The translations under genes and the position numbers were made by a program. From Chitinophagaceae bacterium (GTDB lineage: Bacteria; Bacteroidota; Bacteroidia; Chitinophagales; Chitinophagaceae), in the NCBI GenBank assembly GCA_947374225.1, contig CANCAY010000007.1, forward strand, positions 1 through 64,000: a stretch of 64,000 bases of DNA, written 5' to 3'. This document shows positions 54,821 to 62,986 of the stretch, one piece after another (the stretch's first letter is position 1; every line of letters begins with the position of its first letter). Below the pieces are notes generated by a model. The model did no database searches. It was not told the DNA's origin and was given only the letters and a program-made list of their open reading frames with translations.

Positions 54821-56140
54821 ATGAAAGTAATGAAGTTCGGTGGTACAAGTGTAGGCAAGCCAGAAAGAATGCATCAAGTGTCTCAATTAATTACACGTGA
54901 TGACGAATCTACCATTGTGGTATTAAGTGCATTGAGTGGAACCACTAATGCATTAGTAGGCATAAGTGATTTTTTAGCAAAAGCGGATAAACAAGGTGCT
55001 ACCAATCAAATAGAAACATTAGAAAAACATTATCGTGCCTTTATTTTAGATTTATTAAAATCAGATGAATTAAGAGCTAAAGCGAATTCAATTATTGACG
55101 AGCATTTTGAGTTTTTAAAAATCACACAAAGAATTTCTTTGAGTGATGCTTTGAATAGAGATATTTTAGCACAAGGAGAATTAATGAGTACAAAATTATT
55201 CTCATTATATTTAGATCAAGAAAAAATTGAACATGCATTAATTCCGGCTTTGGAGTTCATGAGATTAGACGCTAATGAGGAGCCTGATTTAGCTTTGATA
55301 AGAGAAAAACTCGAAGTAGTATTAGCTGCACATTCAAGTAAGAAATTATTTATTACACAAGGTTATATTTGTCGTAATGCAAAAGGGGAAGTGGATAATT
55401 TAAAAAGAGGAGGTAGTGATTATACCGCTTCATTAATAGCAGCAGCTATAAAAGCATCTGTTTGTGAAATATGGACAGATATTGACGGCATGCATAATAA
55501 TGATCCTAGAGTAGTAGACAAGACGGTTGCTATAGAGCAATTAAGTTTTGACGAAGCTGCTGAGTTAGCCTATTTTGGTGCAAAAATTTTACATCCAACA
55601 TGTATTTGGCCAGCACAACAAGAAAACATTCCAGTAAAATTATTGAATACCATGCAGCCATCTGCATTGGGCACGGTTATTAAAAAAGAAGCGGGTACAG
55701 TAGGTGTGAAAGCAGTAGCGGCAAAGGATGGCATCACTGCCGTTAAAATTAAGAGTAGTAGAATGTTATTGGCTTATGGATTCTTAAGAAAAATATTTGA
55801 AGTTTTTGAAAAGTATAAAACACCAATTGACATGATTACTACGTCGGAAGTAGCGGTGTCAGTGACTATAGATAATGAATTACATTTAGCTGAAATTATA
55901 GAAGAATTAAGTAATATAGCTTCTGTTGAAGTTGAGAGAGAGCAGACTATTGTTTCTATTGTAGGTAATGAAATTGCAAAAACAGATGCGGTATTGAAAA
56001 AATTATTTGATGCAATAAATGAAGTTCCAGTTACCATGGTAAGTTATGGAGGTAGCCCACATAATATCACTTTGTTATTGCCAAGTGCTTACAAGACAAA
56101 AACATTACAGTTAATTAATAAGGGCTTATTTAATTTATAA
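54821..56140 (+). CDS. lysC: Aspartate kinase (monofunctional)
   Basis: A 439-residue kinase for the first step to Lys, Met and Thr. The N-terminal motif MKVMKFGGTSVG and the FITQGYIC, RGGSDYTASLIAAAI and EIWTDIDGM blocks form the amino-acid kinase domain (1-280). Two ACT domains follow (about 300-435: GITAVKIKSSRMLLAYGFLRK and TIVSIVGNEIAKT), the usual site of feedback control. There is no fused homoserine dehydrogenase, unlike ThrA. Confidence 0.95.
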   Translation: MKVMKFGGTSVGKPERMHQVSQLITRDDESTIVVLSALSGTTNALVGISDFLAKADKQGATNQIETLEKHYRAFILDLLKSDELRAKANSIIDEHFEFLKITQRISLSDALNRDILAQGELMSTKLFSLYLDQEKIEHALIPALEFMRLDANEEPDLALIREKLEVVLAAHSSKKLFITQGYICRNAKGEVDNLKRGGSDYTASLIAAAIKASVCEIWTDIDGMHNNDPRVVDKTVAIEQLSFDEAAELAYFGAKILHPTCIWPAQQENIPVKLLNTMQPSALGTVIKKEAGTVGVKAVAAKDGITAVKIKSSRMLLAYGFLRKIFEVFEKYKTPIDMITTSEVAVSVTIDNELHLAEIIEELSNIASVEVEREQTIVSIVGNEIAKTDAVLKKLFDAINEVPVTMVSYGGSPHNITLLLPSAYKTKTLQLINKGLFNL

Positions 56141-56197
56141 GAAAATAATTAATTCTTACATTACAATTAACTTTAGGAGTTAAAACTTCCTTGAAAC

Positions 56198-56231
56198 AAA
56201 AAGGCTCCGATTTTTAATCGGAGCCTTTTTT
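56198..56231. terminator. Bidirectional terminator between lysC and queA
   Basis: Stem AAAAAGGCTCCGATT/AATCGGAGCCTTTTT (56198-56212 with 56216-56230) with a TTT loop, A run on one side and T run on the other, so it serves both convergent genes. Confidence 0.9.
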
Positions 56232-56260
56232 AGTTGTAGGTCAAATAATAGTCGGTGCTA

Positions 56261-57310
56261 TTAGATGAACAATAACGCATCTCCATAACTGAAGAAACGA
56301 TATTTATCTTTAATTGCTTTTTTGTAAGCTTCCATTGCTAATTCATATCCTGCAAATGCACAAGACATAATTAATAAACTTGTTTTAGGCAAGTGAAAAT
56401 TGGTTACTAAACTGTCAGCAATATTGAAATTATAAGGAGGGTGGATAAAATGGTTTGTCCATCCTTCTGCTGGTTTCAACAAACGTTGAGCGGTAACACT
56501 ACTTTCCATTGCGCGCATTGCGGTAGTTCCAATTGAACATACACGGCGACCATTTTCTTTAGCAGTATTGATAATCTTACAAGCTTCTTCGTCAATTTTA
56601 AAGTACTCAGCATCCATTTTATGTTTGCTTAAATCTTCTACTTCAATTGGACGGAAAGTACTTAATCCTGTATGTAAGGTTACTTCAGCAAAACGAATAC
56701 CTAAGATCTCAGAACGCTTAATTAACTCTTTACTAAAGTGTAAACCAGCAGTAGGAGCAGCAACTGCACCTTCATGCTTTGCATAAACGGTTTGGTATCT
56801 TTCTTTATCGTCTTCATCAGGCTTACGCTTAATGTATTTTGGTAAAGGTGTTTCACCTAAAAACTCTAACATTTTTTTAAATCCTTCGTCATCACCTTCC
56901 CAAAGGAAACGGATAGTACGTCCACGGCTAGTAGTGTTGTCAATAACTTCTGCTACTAACTCTTCATTTTCTCCAAAATACAATTTGTTTCCAACACGAA
57001 TTTTTCTTGCGGGATCAACAATGACATCCCAAAGGCGGTTTGGCTTGTTCAATTCTCTTAATAAGAATACTTCAATTTTTGCACCTGTTTTTTCCTTACG
57101 ACCATACATTCTAGCAGGGAAGACTTTTGTGTTATTTACCACAAATACGTCCTTGTCATCATAATACTCCAATAAATCAGAGAAATGGCGATTTTCCATG
57201 TGACCGTTTTTACGGTTTACCACCATCAATCTACTGTCTTCTCTTCGTTTTGTGGGGTACTGTGCAATCAGGTTTAAAGGTAGGTCATACCTAAATTGGG
57301 AGAGTTTCAT
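56261..57310 (-). CDS. queA: tRNA preQ1 ribosyltransferase-isomerase QueA
   Basis: A 349-residue enzyme that transfers ribose from SAM to preQ1 in tRNA, making epoxyqueuosine after Tgt acts. Motifs: [23 protein letters not shown] at the start (first part of the active site), [42 protein letters not shown] and [13 protein letters not shown]. Length is typical. Its leader carries two small hairpins with identical loops (57351-57389). Confidence 0.96.
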   Translation of the reverse strand: MKLSQFRYDLPLNLIAQYPTKRREDSRLMVVNRKNGHMENRHFSDLLEYYDDKDVFVVNNTKVFPARMYGRKEKTGAKIEVFLLRELNKPNRLWDVIVDPARKIRVGNKLYFGENEELVAEVIDNTTSRGRTIRFLWEGDDEGFKKMLEFLGETPLPKYIKRKPDEDDKERYQTVYAKHEGAVAAPTAGLHFSKELIKRSEILGIRFAEVTLHTGLSTFRPIEVEDLSKHKMDAEYFKIDEEACKIINTAKENGRRVCSIGTTAMRAMESSVTAQRLLKPAEGWTNHFIHPPYNFNIADSLVTNFHLPKTSLLIMSCAFAGYELAMEAYKKAIKDKYRFFSYGDALLFI

Positions 57311-57350
57311 TTGTGTCTATTTTAAAATGATAGCCACATTAAGTTTACTA

Positions 57351-57389
57351 CAGCCTTACGGGGCAGTTCGCTTCATGTTACGGCATGAA
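57351..57389 (-). promoter_or_regulatory. Tandem hairpins with identical CCGTAA loops in the queA leader
   Basis: Read on the minus strand, the first stem is TTCATG/CATGAA (57389-57372) and the second CTGCC/GGCTG with one U-U mismatch (57366-57351). Both expose the hexaloop CCGTAA and are 5 bases apart. They lie inside the predicted 84-base queA leader. Confidence 0.5.
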
Positions 57390-57400
57390 AATTATGGAGG

Positions 57401-57408
57401 CAAATATA
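57401..57408 (-). promoter_or_regulatory. -7 promoter box of queA
   Basis: Minus-strand TATATTTG, followed by CCTCCA; predicted leader of about 84 bases. Confidence 0.5.
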
Positions 57409-57420
57409 CGACTTATACAG

Positions 57421-57428
57421 TAAATTTG
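57421..57428 (+). promoter_or_regulatory. -7 promoter box of ccmC
   Basis: TAAATTTG, divergent from the queA box 12 bases away; predicted leader of about 95 bases before the ATG at 57531. No clear -33 element. Confidence 0.4.
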
Positions 57429-57530
57429 TAGGAACAACTTACACCCAGAAATTGGCTATTTGATTGAAAGTTTGTAATATTGCAAACAATTGTTAGTTTT
57501 TGAAAGTGTTGGTTTTAAACTTGTTAAACT

Positions 57531-58211
57531 ATGTTGAGAGCTAAATGGTGGAAAATTTTATCCTTTGTCTTGTTATTATATACATGTACTTATGGCTTTT
57601 TAGTTAAAGTGCCTAAGTTGGACGACCGCATGCAAGAGTCCATTCGTAATTTCTTTTTTCATGTTCCCATGTGGTTTGGTATGATGATACTATTTTTTGT
57701 GTCATTATGGTATGCCATCAAATTTTTACGAACTGCAAATCCCATACATGATGTTTATTCAATGGCCTATGCTTCCATTGGTTTGCTATTTGGAACCTTA
57801 GGAATTATCACTGGTGCAATATGGGCTAATTATCAATGGGGAAGCCCTTGGGTTGGAGATCCTAAACAAAATGGAGCAGCTATCGCTTTACTTATATACT
57901 TCGCTTATTTCGTTTTAAGAGGTAGTGTAATAGATATGGAAAAAAGAGCACGTATTTCCGCTGTGTATAATGTATTTGCATTCTTCATGTTATTCCCTAC
58001 ACTTTGGATATTGCCGAGACTATCAGAATCATTGCATCCTGGAGGACAGGGCAGTGAAGGCAATCCTGGAATAAATGGGAAAGACATGTCTGCTACAATG
58101 CGAACTGTATTTTATCCTGCGGTAATTGGCTGGACACTTTTAGGAGTTTGGATAAGCACATTGCAAATAAGATATCAAGTTATTAAATTAAAAAAAGAGG
58201 GATTATTGTAA
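57531..58211 (+). CDS. ccmC: Cytochrome c biogenesis heme-handling protein CcmC
   Basis: A 226-residue membrane protein with six predicted helices. The heme-binding WWD-type signature is WGSPWVGDPKQN (about 108-119), a variant of WGxxWxxD; His residues in FFFHVPMW (about 44) and SESLHPGG (about 167) flank it as axial heme ligands. It passes heme to CcmE in cytochrome c maturation. A small ccmD-like gene follows 78 bases later. The other subunit, CcmB, is at 61177, and ccmA is not in the window. Confidence 0.92.
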   Translation: MLRAKWWKILSFVLLLYTCTYGFLVKVPKLDDRMQESIRNFFFHVPMWFGMMILFFVSLWYAIKFLRTANPIHDVYSMAYASIGLLFGTLGIITGAIWANYQWGSPWVGDPKQNGAAIALLIYFAYFVLRGSVIDMEKRARISAVYNVFAFFMLFPTLWILPRLSESLHPGGQGSEGNPGINGKDMSATMRTVFYPAVIGWTLLGVWISTLQIRYQVIKLKKEGLL

Positions 58212-58289
58212 AAGCCTTTTTCAAGTAGGGTGCTAAAAATAAAATACTCAAATCAATTTAACATTTCAATCAATTCATAATTCAATTCT

Positions 58290-58445
58290 ATGTTTCAATT
58301 ATTACAATCAACAGCAGCCAATAATGGCATCATGGTACAACAAGGTAAAATATACTTAGTAATGACCATTGTGTCTATTATATTAGTGGGACTTTTCCTT
58401 TATGTTGCAAGCATTGATAAAAAAATTAGTCAATTAGAAAAATAA
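58290..58445 (+). CDS. Small CcmD-like membrane protein
   Basis: A 51-residue protein: a polar N-terminus (MFQLLQSTAANNGIMVQQGK), one hydrophobic helix (IYLVMTIVSIILVGLFLYVA) and a charged tail (SIDKKISQLEK). This is the CcmD layout, and it directly follows ccmC, where ccmD is found. It would help release heme-loaded CcmE. Sequence conservation of CcmD is weak, so the call rests on context and topology. Confidence 0.7.
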   Translation: MFQLLQSTAANNGIMVQQGKIYLVMTIVSIILVGLFLYVASIDKKISQLEK

Positions 58446-58498
58446 TTTAATAAAGAGTTTATCTGTTTATTAAAAACAAATCATTTAAAATAAAATTT

Positions 58499-59920
58499 AT
58501 GTCAGTAGAAACAGAATATAGTTTTTTTCATAGCGTAGAACAAAGCTTCGATAAAGCATCAAAATATACAAAGTGGGAGAAAGGAATTTTAGAGCAAATT
58601 AAAGCTTGTAATAGCATTTATAGCATGCGTTTTCCAGTAAAAATGGATGATGGTCGTATTGAGGTAATTGAAGCATACAGAGTACAACACTCTCAACATA
58701 AATCTCCATGTAAAGGTGGTATACGTTTTAGTATGGCGGTTAACCAAGACGAGGTGATGGCATTAGCTGCTTTAATGACTTATAAATGTGCTATTGTGAA
58801 TGTGCCATTTGGTGGGGCTAAGGGTGGTATTAAAATTAGTCCAAGATCATTGAGTCCTTATGAATTAGAAAAAATAACAAGACGTTATACTTCAGAGTTA
58901 GTTAAGAAAAACTTTATTGGCCCAGGTATTGATGTACCTGCTCCAGATTATGGAACTGGTGAAAGAGAGATGGCATGGATCGTGGATACTTATCAATCAT
59001 TAAAGCCAGGTGAGATAGATGCCGCGGGTTGTGTAACAGGAAAGCCAATTTCATTAGGGGGCGTTAGAGGTCGTAAAGAAGCTACAGGCTTAGGTGTATT
59101 CTACGGTGTTAGAGAAGTTTGTTTGATGCCAGATGTAATGGAAAAACAAGGTTTAACTGTGGGCATTGAAAATAAAAATGTAATAGTGCAAGGCTTAGGA
59201 AATGTAGGATATTATTCTGCTAAATTCTTTAGAGAGCATGGTGCAAAAGTTATTGCCATTGCAGAATATGAAGGTGCCATTTATTGCAAAGATGGATTAA
59301 ATGAGGAAGCAGTTTTTCAACATCGTAAAGCAACTGGAAGTATATTAAATTTTCCAGGAGCGTCTAATATTGAAAAAAGCAGCGATGCGTTAGAATTAGA
59401 ATGTGATATTTTAATTCCTGCAGCATTAGAAAATGTAATAGATGTAAATAATGCTCCACGTATTAAAGCAAAAATAATAGGAGAAGCAGCGAATGGTCCT
59501 TTGACTCCTGAGGCAGATGATATTTTTGCAAAGAGAGGTATTTTAGTTATACCTGATATGTATTTAAACGCAGGTGGTGTTACTGTATCTTATTTTGAGT
59601 GGTTGAAAAACTTAAGCCACGTAAGATATGGTCGTTTAGAAAAAAGATTTACTGAAAATGCGAATATCAATATCTTAAATCAGATCGAAGAATTAACTGG
59701 AAAAAAAGTTACACAGTCTGAAAAGAATATTATTGCACATGGTCCAGACGAAATTGATTTAGTGCATAGTGGTTTAGAAGAAACCATGATTAATGCAACT
59801 AGAGAGATCATGGATATCTGGAAAGCGAATCCTTCTATTCCAGATATGAGAACAGCTGCTTATGTTTGTGCTATTGACAAAGTAGGAACTTCTTATGCTG
59901 AATTGGGAATCTTCCCTTAA
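58499..59920 (+). CDS. Glu/Leu/Phe/Val-family glutamate dehydrogenase
   Basis: A 473-residue dehydrogenase linking 2-oxoglutarate and glutamate. Motifs: [40 protein letters not shown] with the catalytic Lys, [21 protein letters not shown] with catalytic Asp, [17 protein letters not shown] and the Rossmann [12 protein letters not shown]. The family is the Bacteroidota GDH type of about 470 residues. Its TAA shares the TTAA tetramer with the stop of the convergent nuclease gene. Confidence 0.94.
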   Translation: MSVETEYSFFHSVEQSFDKASKYTKWEKGILEQIKACNSIYSMRFPVKMDDGRIEVIEAYRVQHSQHKSPCKGGIRFSMAVNQDEVMALAALMTYKCAIVNVPFGGAKGGIKISPRSLSPYELEKITRRYTSELVKKNFIGPGIDVPAPDYGTGEREMAWIVDTYQSLKPGEIDAAGCVTGKPISLGGVRGRKEATGLGVFYGVREVCLMPDVMEKQGLTVGIENKNVIVQGLGNVGYYSAKFFREHGAKVIAIAEYEGAIYCKDGLNEEAVFQHRKATGSILNFPGASNIEKSSDALELECDILIPAALENVIDVNNAPRIKAKIIGEAANGPLTPEADDIFAKRGILVIPDMYLNAGGVTVSYFEWLKNLSHVRYGRLEKRFTENANINILNQIEELTGKKVTQSEKNIIAHGPDEIDLVHSGLEETMINATREIMDIWKANPSIPDMRTAAYVCAIDKVGTSYAELGIFP

Positions 59921-60351
59921 AAATATTCGGGGAAATTTTGCAATGCTTGCAGTTTCCCCGATTCTATTTTAGCTCCATAAGTACTATGCCCATTACTCAT
60001 AACTAAATAAGTAGCAGTTAATACTTGTTGATACTGTAGAATCTGTTGCATTGTTTTTTCTGAAATTTCAACCTGCGCTTCCTTACATTCAATAATCATC
60101 CAAGGACTGTCATTTTTATACACAACAATATCAAATCGCTTTTTTAGTTCGCCTAGTTGAATTGTTTTTTCAACTGCAATCAAAGCAGCAGGGTACTTGC
60201 AAGTCTGCACTAAGTATTGTAATATATTTTGTCTCACCCATTCTTCTGGAGTCAATATAATCCATGACTTTCTAAATGGATCAAAAATTTGATCCCTGCC
60301 TTCAATAGATTGAATTTTAAAAGGATAGGGTGGGTAATTTAGAATGATCAT
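59917..60351 (-). CDS. Stand-alone HsdR N-terminal-like (PD-(D/E)xK) protein
   Basis: A 144-residue protein that resembles the N-terminal nuclease domain of type I restriction R subunits (HSDR_N). The core is [25 protein letters not shown], with Asp...Glu-x-Lys nuclease residues, preceded by [13 protein letters not shown]. There is no helicase and no restriction genes nearby. Such stand-alone proteins are common in Bacteroidota and of unknown function. It ends on the same TTAA as gdh. Confidence 0.78.
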   Translation of the reverse strand: MIILNYPPYPFKIQSIEGRDQIFDPFRKSWIILTPEEWVRQNILQYLVQTCKYPAALIAVEKTIQLGELKKRFDIVVYKNDSPWMIIECKEAQVEISEKTMQQILQYQQVLTATYLVMSNGHSTYGAKIESGKLQALQNFPEYF

Positions 60352-60409
60352 TTATGAAATCGAATAAATTTTGTATTTTTATATATTAACCGGATTCAAA
60401 GATAGCATT

Positions 60410-61180
60410 ATGAAAACAAAACAAGAAATAGTAGACAATTGGCTTCCTAGATATACAGGCGCTAGTTTAGATCAATTTGGAAAATTTGTATTGTTAACCA
60501 ACTTTAGCAACTATGTAAATATGTTTGCTAAAATTCATAATGTAGAAGTCATTGGTAAGGAAAGACCTATGCAGTGTGCTACTGCGGAAGGAATTACTAT
60601 TATAAATTTTGGTATGGGAAGTCCTGGTGCAGCAACGGTTATGGATTTATTAACTGCAATACAACCGGAAGCAGTTTTATTTTTAGGGAAATGTGGTGGT
60701 TTAAAAAAACGTAATAAAATTGGAGATTTAATATTGCCAATTGCTGCCATAAGAGGGGAAGGAACGTCAAATGACTATTTCCCAGCTGAAGTACCAGCAA
60801 TGCCTGCATTCGCATTGCAGAAGGCGATTTCTACTACCATTCGAGATAATGGAGTTGATTACTGGACGGGAACTGTGTACACTACCAACCGTCGCGTATG
60901 GGAGCATGATGAAGAATTTAAGGAGTACTTGACAAAAGTAAGAGCCTATGCAATTGATATGGAAACTGCTACTATTTTTACAGTAGGATTTTACAATAAA
61001 ATTCCAACAGGTGCTTTGTTATTAGTGAGTGATTCTCCAATGATTCCAGAAGGTGTAAAAACAGAAGCAAGTGATAGTTTAGTAACTGCAGAATTTGTGG
61101 AGCGACATTTAAAAATTGGAATTGAGTCGTTGAAGCAATTAATCAATAACGGACAGACTGTACGACACTTAAGATTTTAA
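60410..61180 (+). CDS. amn: AMP nucleosidase
   Basis: A 256-residue enzyme that splits AMP to adenine and ribose 5-phosphate. It has the purine-nucleoside-phosphorylase fold with INFGMGSPGAATVMDLL, LFLGKCGGLKKRNKIGDLILPIAAIRGEGTS and AIDMETATIF (the last marking nucleosides). An in-frame TTG upstream at 60371 is rejected in favour of ATG 60410, which begins MKTKQEIVDNWLPRYTG. It is the short, single-domain Bacteroidota form. Confidence 0.92.
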   Translation: MKTKQEIVDNWLPRYTGASLDQFGKFVLLTNFSNYVNMFAKIHNVEVIGKERPMQCATAEGITIINFGMGSPGAATVMDLLTAIQPEAVLFLGKCGGLKKRNKIGDLILPIAAIRGEGTSNDYFPAEVPAMPAFALQKAISTTIRDNGVDYWTGTVYTTNRRVWEHDEEFKEYLTKVRAYAIDMETATIFTVGFYNKIPTGALLLVSDSPMIPEGVKTEASDSLVTAEFVERHLKIGIESLKQLINNGQTVRHLRF

Positions 61181-61839
61181 TCCTTCCAAAGAAAAGGAAA
61201 TAAGATATAAGCAAGTGCAACAATCATTGCATCAAATCCGCAAAGTAAACCTACTAATTGAGGAAGTCCATTTTGTACTATGTCTGAAAAGGCAATATTT
61301 GCTATTTTCATAAGTAACATTATTTGAGGAATAATTAATGGGAATCCTAGAATTGCCATAATAGCAGAAGGCTGAGAAGCTTTAGCAGCAATAGCTGCCA
61401 AGAAGCTAAATACTAAGCTTAAGCTAATGCCACCTAAGCAACTAATCCCAAAAAACAATAATGCATGCTCTAATGGGTTACCTAATAATATGGTAAACAA
61501 TAATAAGCTTAATCCACTCATTAACATCATTAAAATGCTATTGTAAATTAATTTAGAGAATATAAAATTAATAGGGCTTGCAATAGTATAAAAATATAAC
61601 ATGCGGCCGCGACCTTCTTGTAGGAAACTTCTTGCAACAGCATTGATACAAATAAATAAAAGAATTACCCAATACAATCCGTTCCATACCTTATCCTCGG
61701 GTTGCCCCATGGTTAAGTAAATTACAAAAGTGGTTGAAGCAATATATAATAAGATTCCAAAAAAAGTATACTGCTGCCTAAACTCAAGTAAAATATCTTT
61801 TTTGAGTAGGGTGTACATATTTTGTAAATCTTTCTTCAT
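61177..61839 (-). CDS. ccmB: Heme exporter permease CcmB
   Basis: A 220-residue inner-membrane protein with six helices, the permease of the CcmAB transporter. Motifs: LLKKDILLEFRQQYTFFGILLYI at the start and ARSFLQEGRGRMLYFYTIASP (about 75-95), the CcmB signature; the C-terminal helices end PFLWKD. It shares its stop TTAA with amn, which is convergent. Upstream on the same strand is tdk, one base away. ccmC is 3 kb distant and ccmA is not seen. Confidence 0.9.
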   Translation of the reverse strand: MKKDLQNMYTLLKKDILLEFRQQYTFFGILLYIASTTFVIYLTMGQPEDKVWNGLYWVILLFICINAVARSFLQEGRGRMLYFYTIASPINFIFSKLIYNSILMMLMSGLSLLLFTILLGNPLEHALLFFGISCLGGISLSLVFSFLAAIAAKASQPSAIMAILGFPLIIPQIMLLMKIANIAFSDIVQNGLPQLVGLLCGFDAMIVALAYILFPFLWKD

Positions 61840-61840
61840 A

Positions 61841-62404
61841 TTATTTGCTTGCGCACAAACGGCATCTTGGTTCGTAATTATTCTTTTCTCCTAATACGAC
61901 TGTGCCTTCTTCTTCGCTGGTGCGGTATGATATATTGGCTAAATGGCCACATTGAACACAAATAGCATGAAGTTTAGTAATGAAATCTGCAATAGCTAAA
62001 AGAGGTCCCATGGGTCCAAATGGTTTGCCCAAATAGTCCATGTCTAATCCAGCTACAATGACTCTTTTACCTTGGCTCACTAAAGTCTCACAAACACGAA
62101 TAATGTCTTCATCAAAGAACTGAGCTTCGTCTATACCTATAACATCAGCATTTTCAGCTAATAATAGGATATTGATGGCTTTATCCACTGGAGTGGAAGC
62201 AATACTATTAGCGTCATGACTTACTACCTTATTTACATCATAACGGGTGTCAGTAGCAGGTTTGTATATTTCTACTTTCAAATTAGCAATTCTAGCACGT
62301 TTTAGTCGACGGATCAATTCCTCCGTTTTTCCACTAAACATACTACCGCAAATAACTTCAATCCATCCTCTTTTCTCACTCGATAAATGTTGTTCAATAA
62401 ACAT
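61841..62404 (-). CDS. tdk: Thymidine kinase
   Basis: A 187-residue class II thymidine kinase for the pyrimidine salvage path. P-loop [12 protein letters not shown], lid and base-binding [10 protein letters not shown], and zinc-binding cysteines in [14 protein letters not shown] and PRCRLC at the C-terminus. ATG at 62404 is used in place of an in-frame TTG at 62410. A minus-strand TACTTTTG box at 62457-62464 gives a leader of about 50 bases. The gene ends one base before ccmB. Confidence 0.95.
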   Translation of the reverse strand: MFIEQHLSSEKRGWIEVICGSMFSGKTEELIRRLKRARIANLKVEIYKPATDTRYDVNKVVSHDANSIASTPVDKAINILLLAENADVIGIDEAQFFDEDIIRVCETLVSQGKRVIVAGLDMDYLGKPFGPMGPLLAIADFITKLHAICVQCGHLANISYRTSEEEGTVVLGEKNNYEPRCRLCASK

Positions 62405-62456
62405 AGACAATAATTAAATAAATTTGTGCGTTAACACTATAGGTCGTTTAAGCCTA

Positions 62457-62464
62457 CAAAAGTA
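62457..62464 (-). promoter_or_regulatory. -7 promoter box of tdk
   Basis: Minus-strand TACTTTTG. It lies 10 bases before the start of the divergent hypothetical gene at 62474. Confidence 0.5.
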
Positions 62465-62473
62465 AACATTACA

Positions 62474-62986
62474 ATGGAAAGAGTCCAAGCTTTAGCTGAA
62501 AAATTCAAGAATCAATTAGCTCAGCATGCAAATAAATCTGAATTAAGACAAACTTTGCTCTTAATGTTATCGGAGTTGGACCCATCGCCTCCCATTTCCA
62601 ACTATCCAAATAATGTGTCGGTAATTATGCCTTATGGAATCACGGAGTCAGTTTCAATTAATGAGCTTGTTCCTGATATTGAATTAGTTCCAGTAATTGA
62701 ACCTGTTGCTGTTGAGCTTCCAGAAGTCGCGGAACATATTGCGTTGGAGCCTATAAAGGATTTAAAAGCGGCAATTGGAATAAACGATAAATTTCAATTT
62801 ATTCAAGAACTATTTGCAGGAGATGAGAAAGATTTTGAATTAAGTTTAAAAACGATAAACGCTTTCAATATTTATGCAGAAGCTCAATTCTGGATAAAAA
62901 AAGAATTAAGAATTAAAAACAATTGGAATGAAGATTCTTCAGTTGTAAAGTCTTTTGATCAATTAGTTAAAAGACGTTTTTCTTGA
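62474..62986 (+). CDS. Conserved hypothetical protein with C-terminal domain
   Basis: A 170-residue protein in two parts: an N-terminal helical part (1-37), a low-complexity Pro/Glu/Val linker (about 55-95), and a C-terminal ~75-residue module (LKAAIGINDKFQFIQELFAGDEKDFELSLKTIN... ending QLVKRRFS) that I recognise as a recurring Bacteroidota motif of unknown role. No signal peptide or helix is seen, so a cytoplasmic protein is likely. It overlaps the 3' end of waaA by 28 bases and reads convergently with it. Confidence 0.7.
   Translation: MERVQALAEKFKNQLAQHANKSELRQTLLLMLSELDPSPPISNYPNNVSVIMPYGITESVSINELVPDIELVPVIEPVAVELPEVAEHIALEPIKDLKAAIGINDKFQFIQELFAGDEKDFELSLKTINAFNIYAEAQFWIKKELRIKNNWNEDSSVVKSFDQLVKRRFS

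Noticed and set aside
59917-60351. Type I restriction system
   Set aside because: Only the isolated N-terminal-like nuclease domain is present; no HsdM, HsdS or helicase part nearby.
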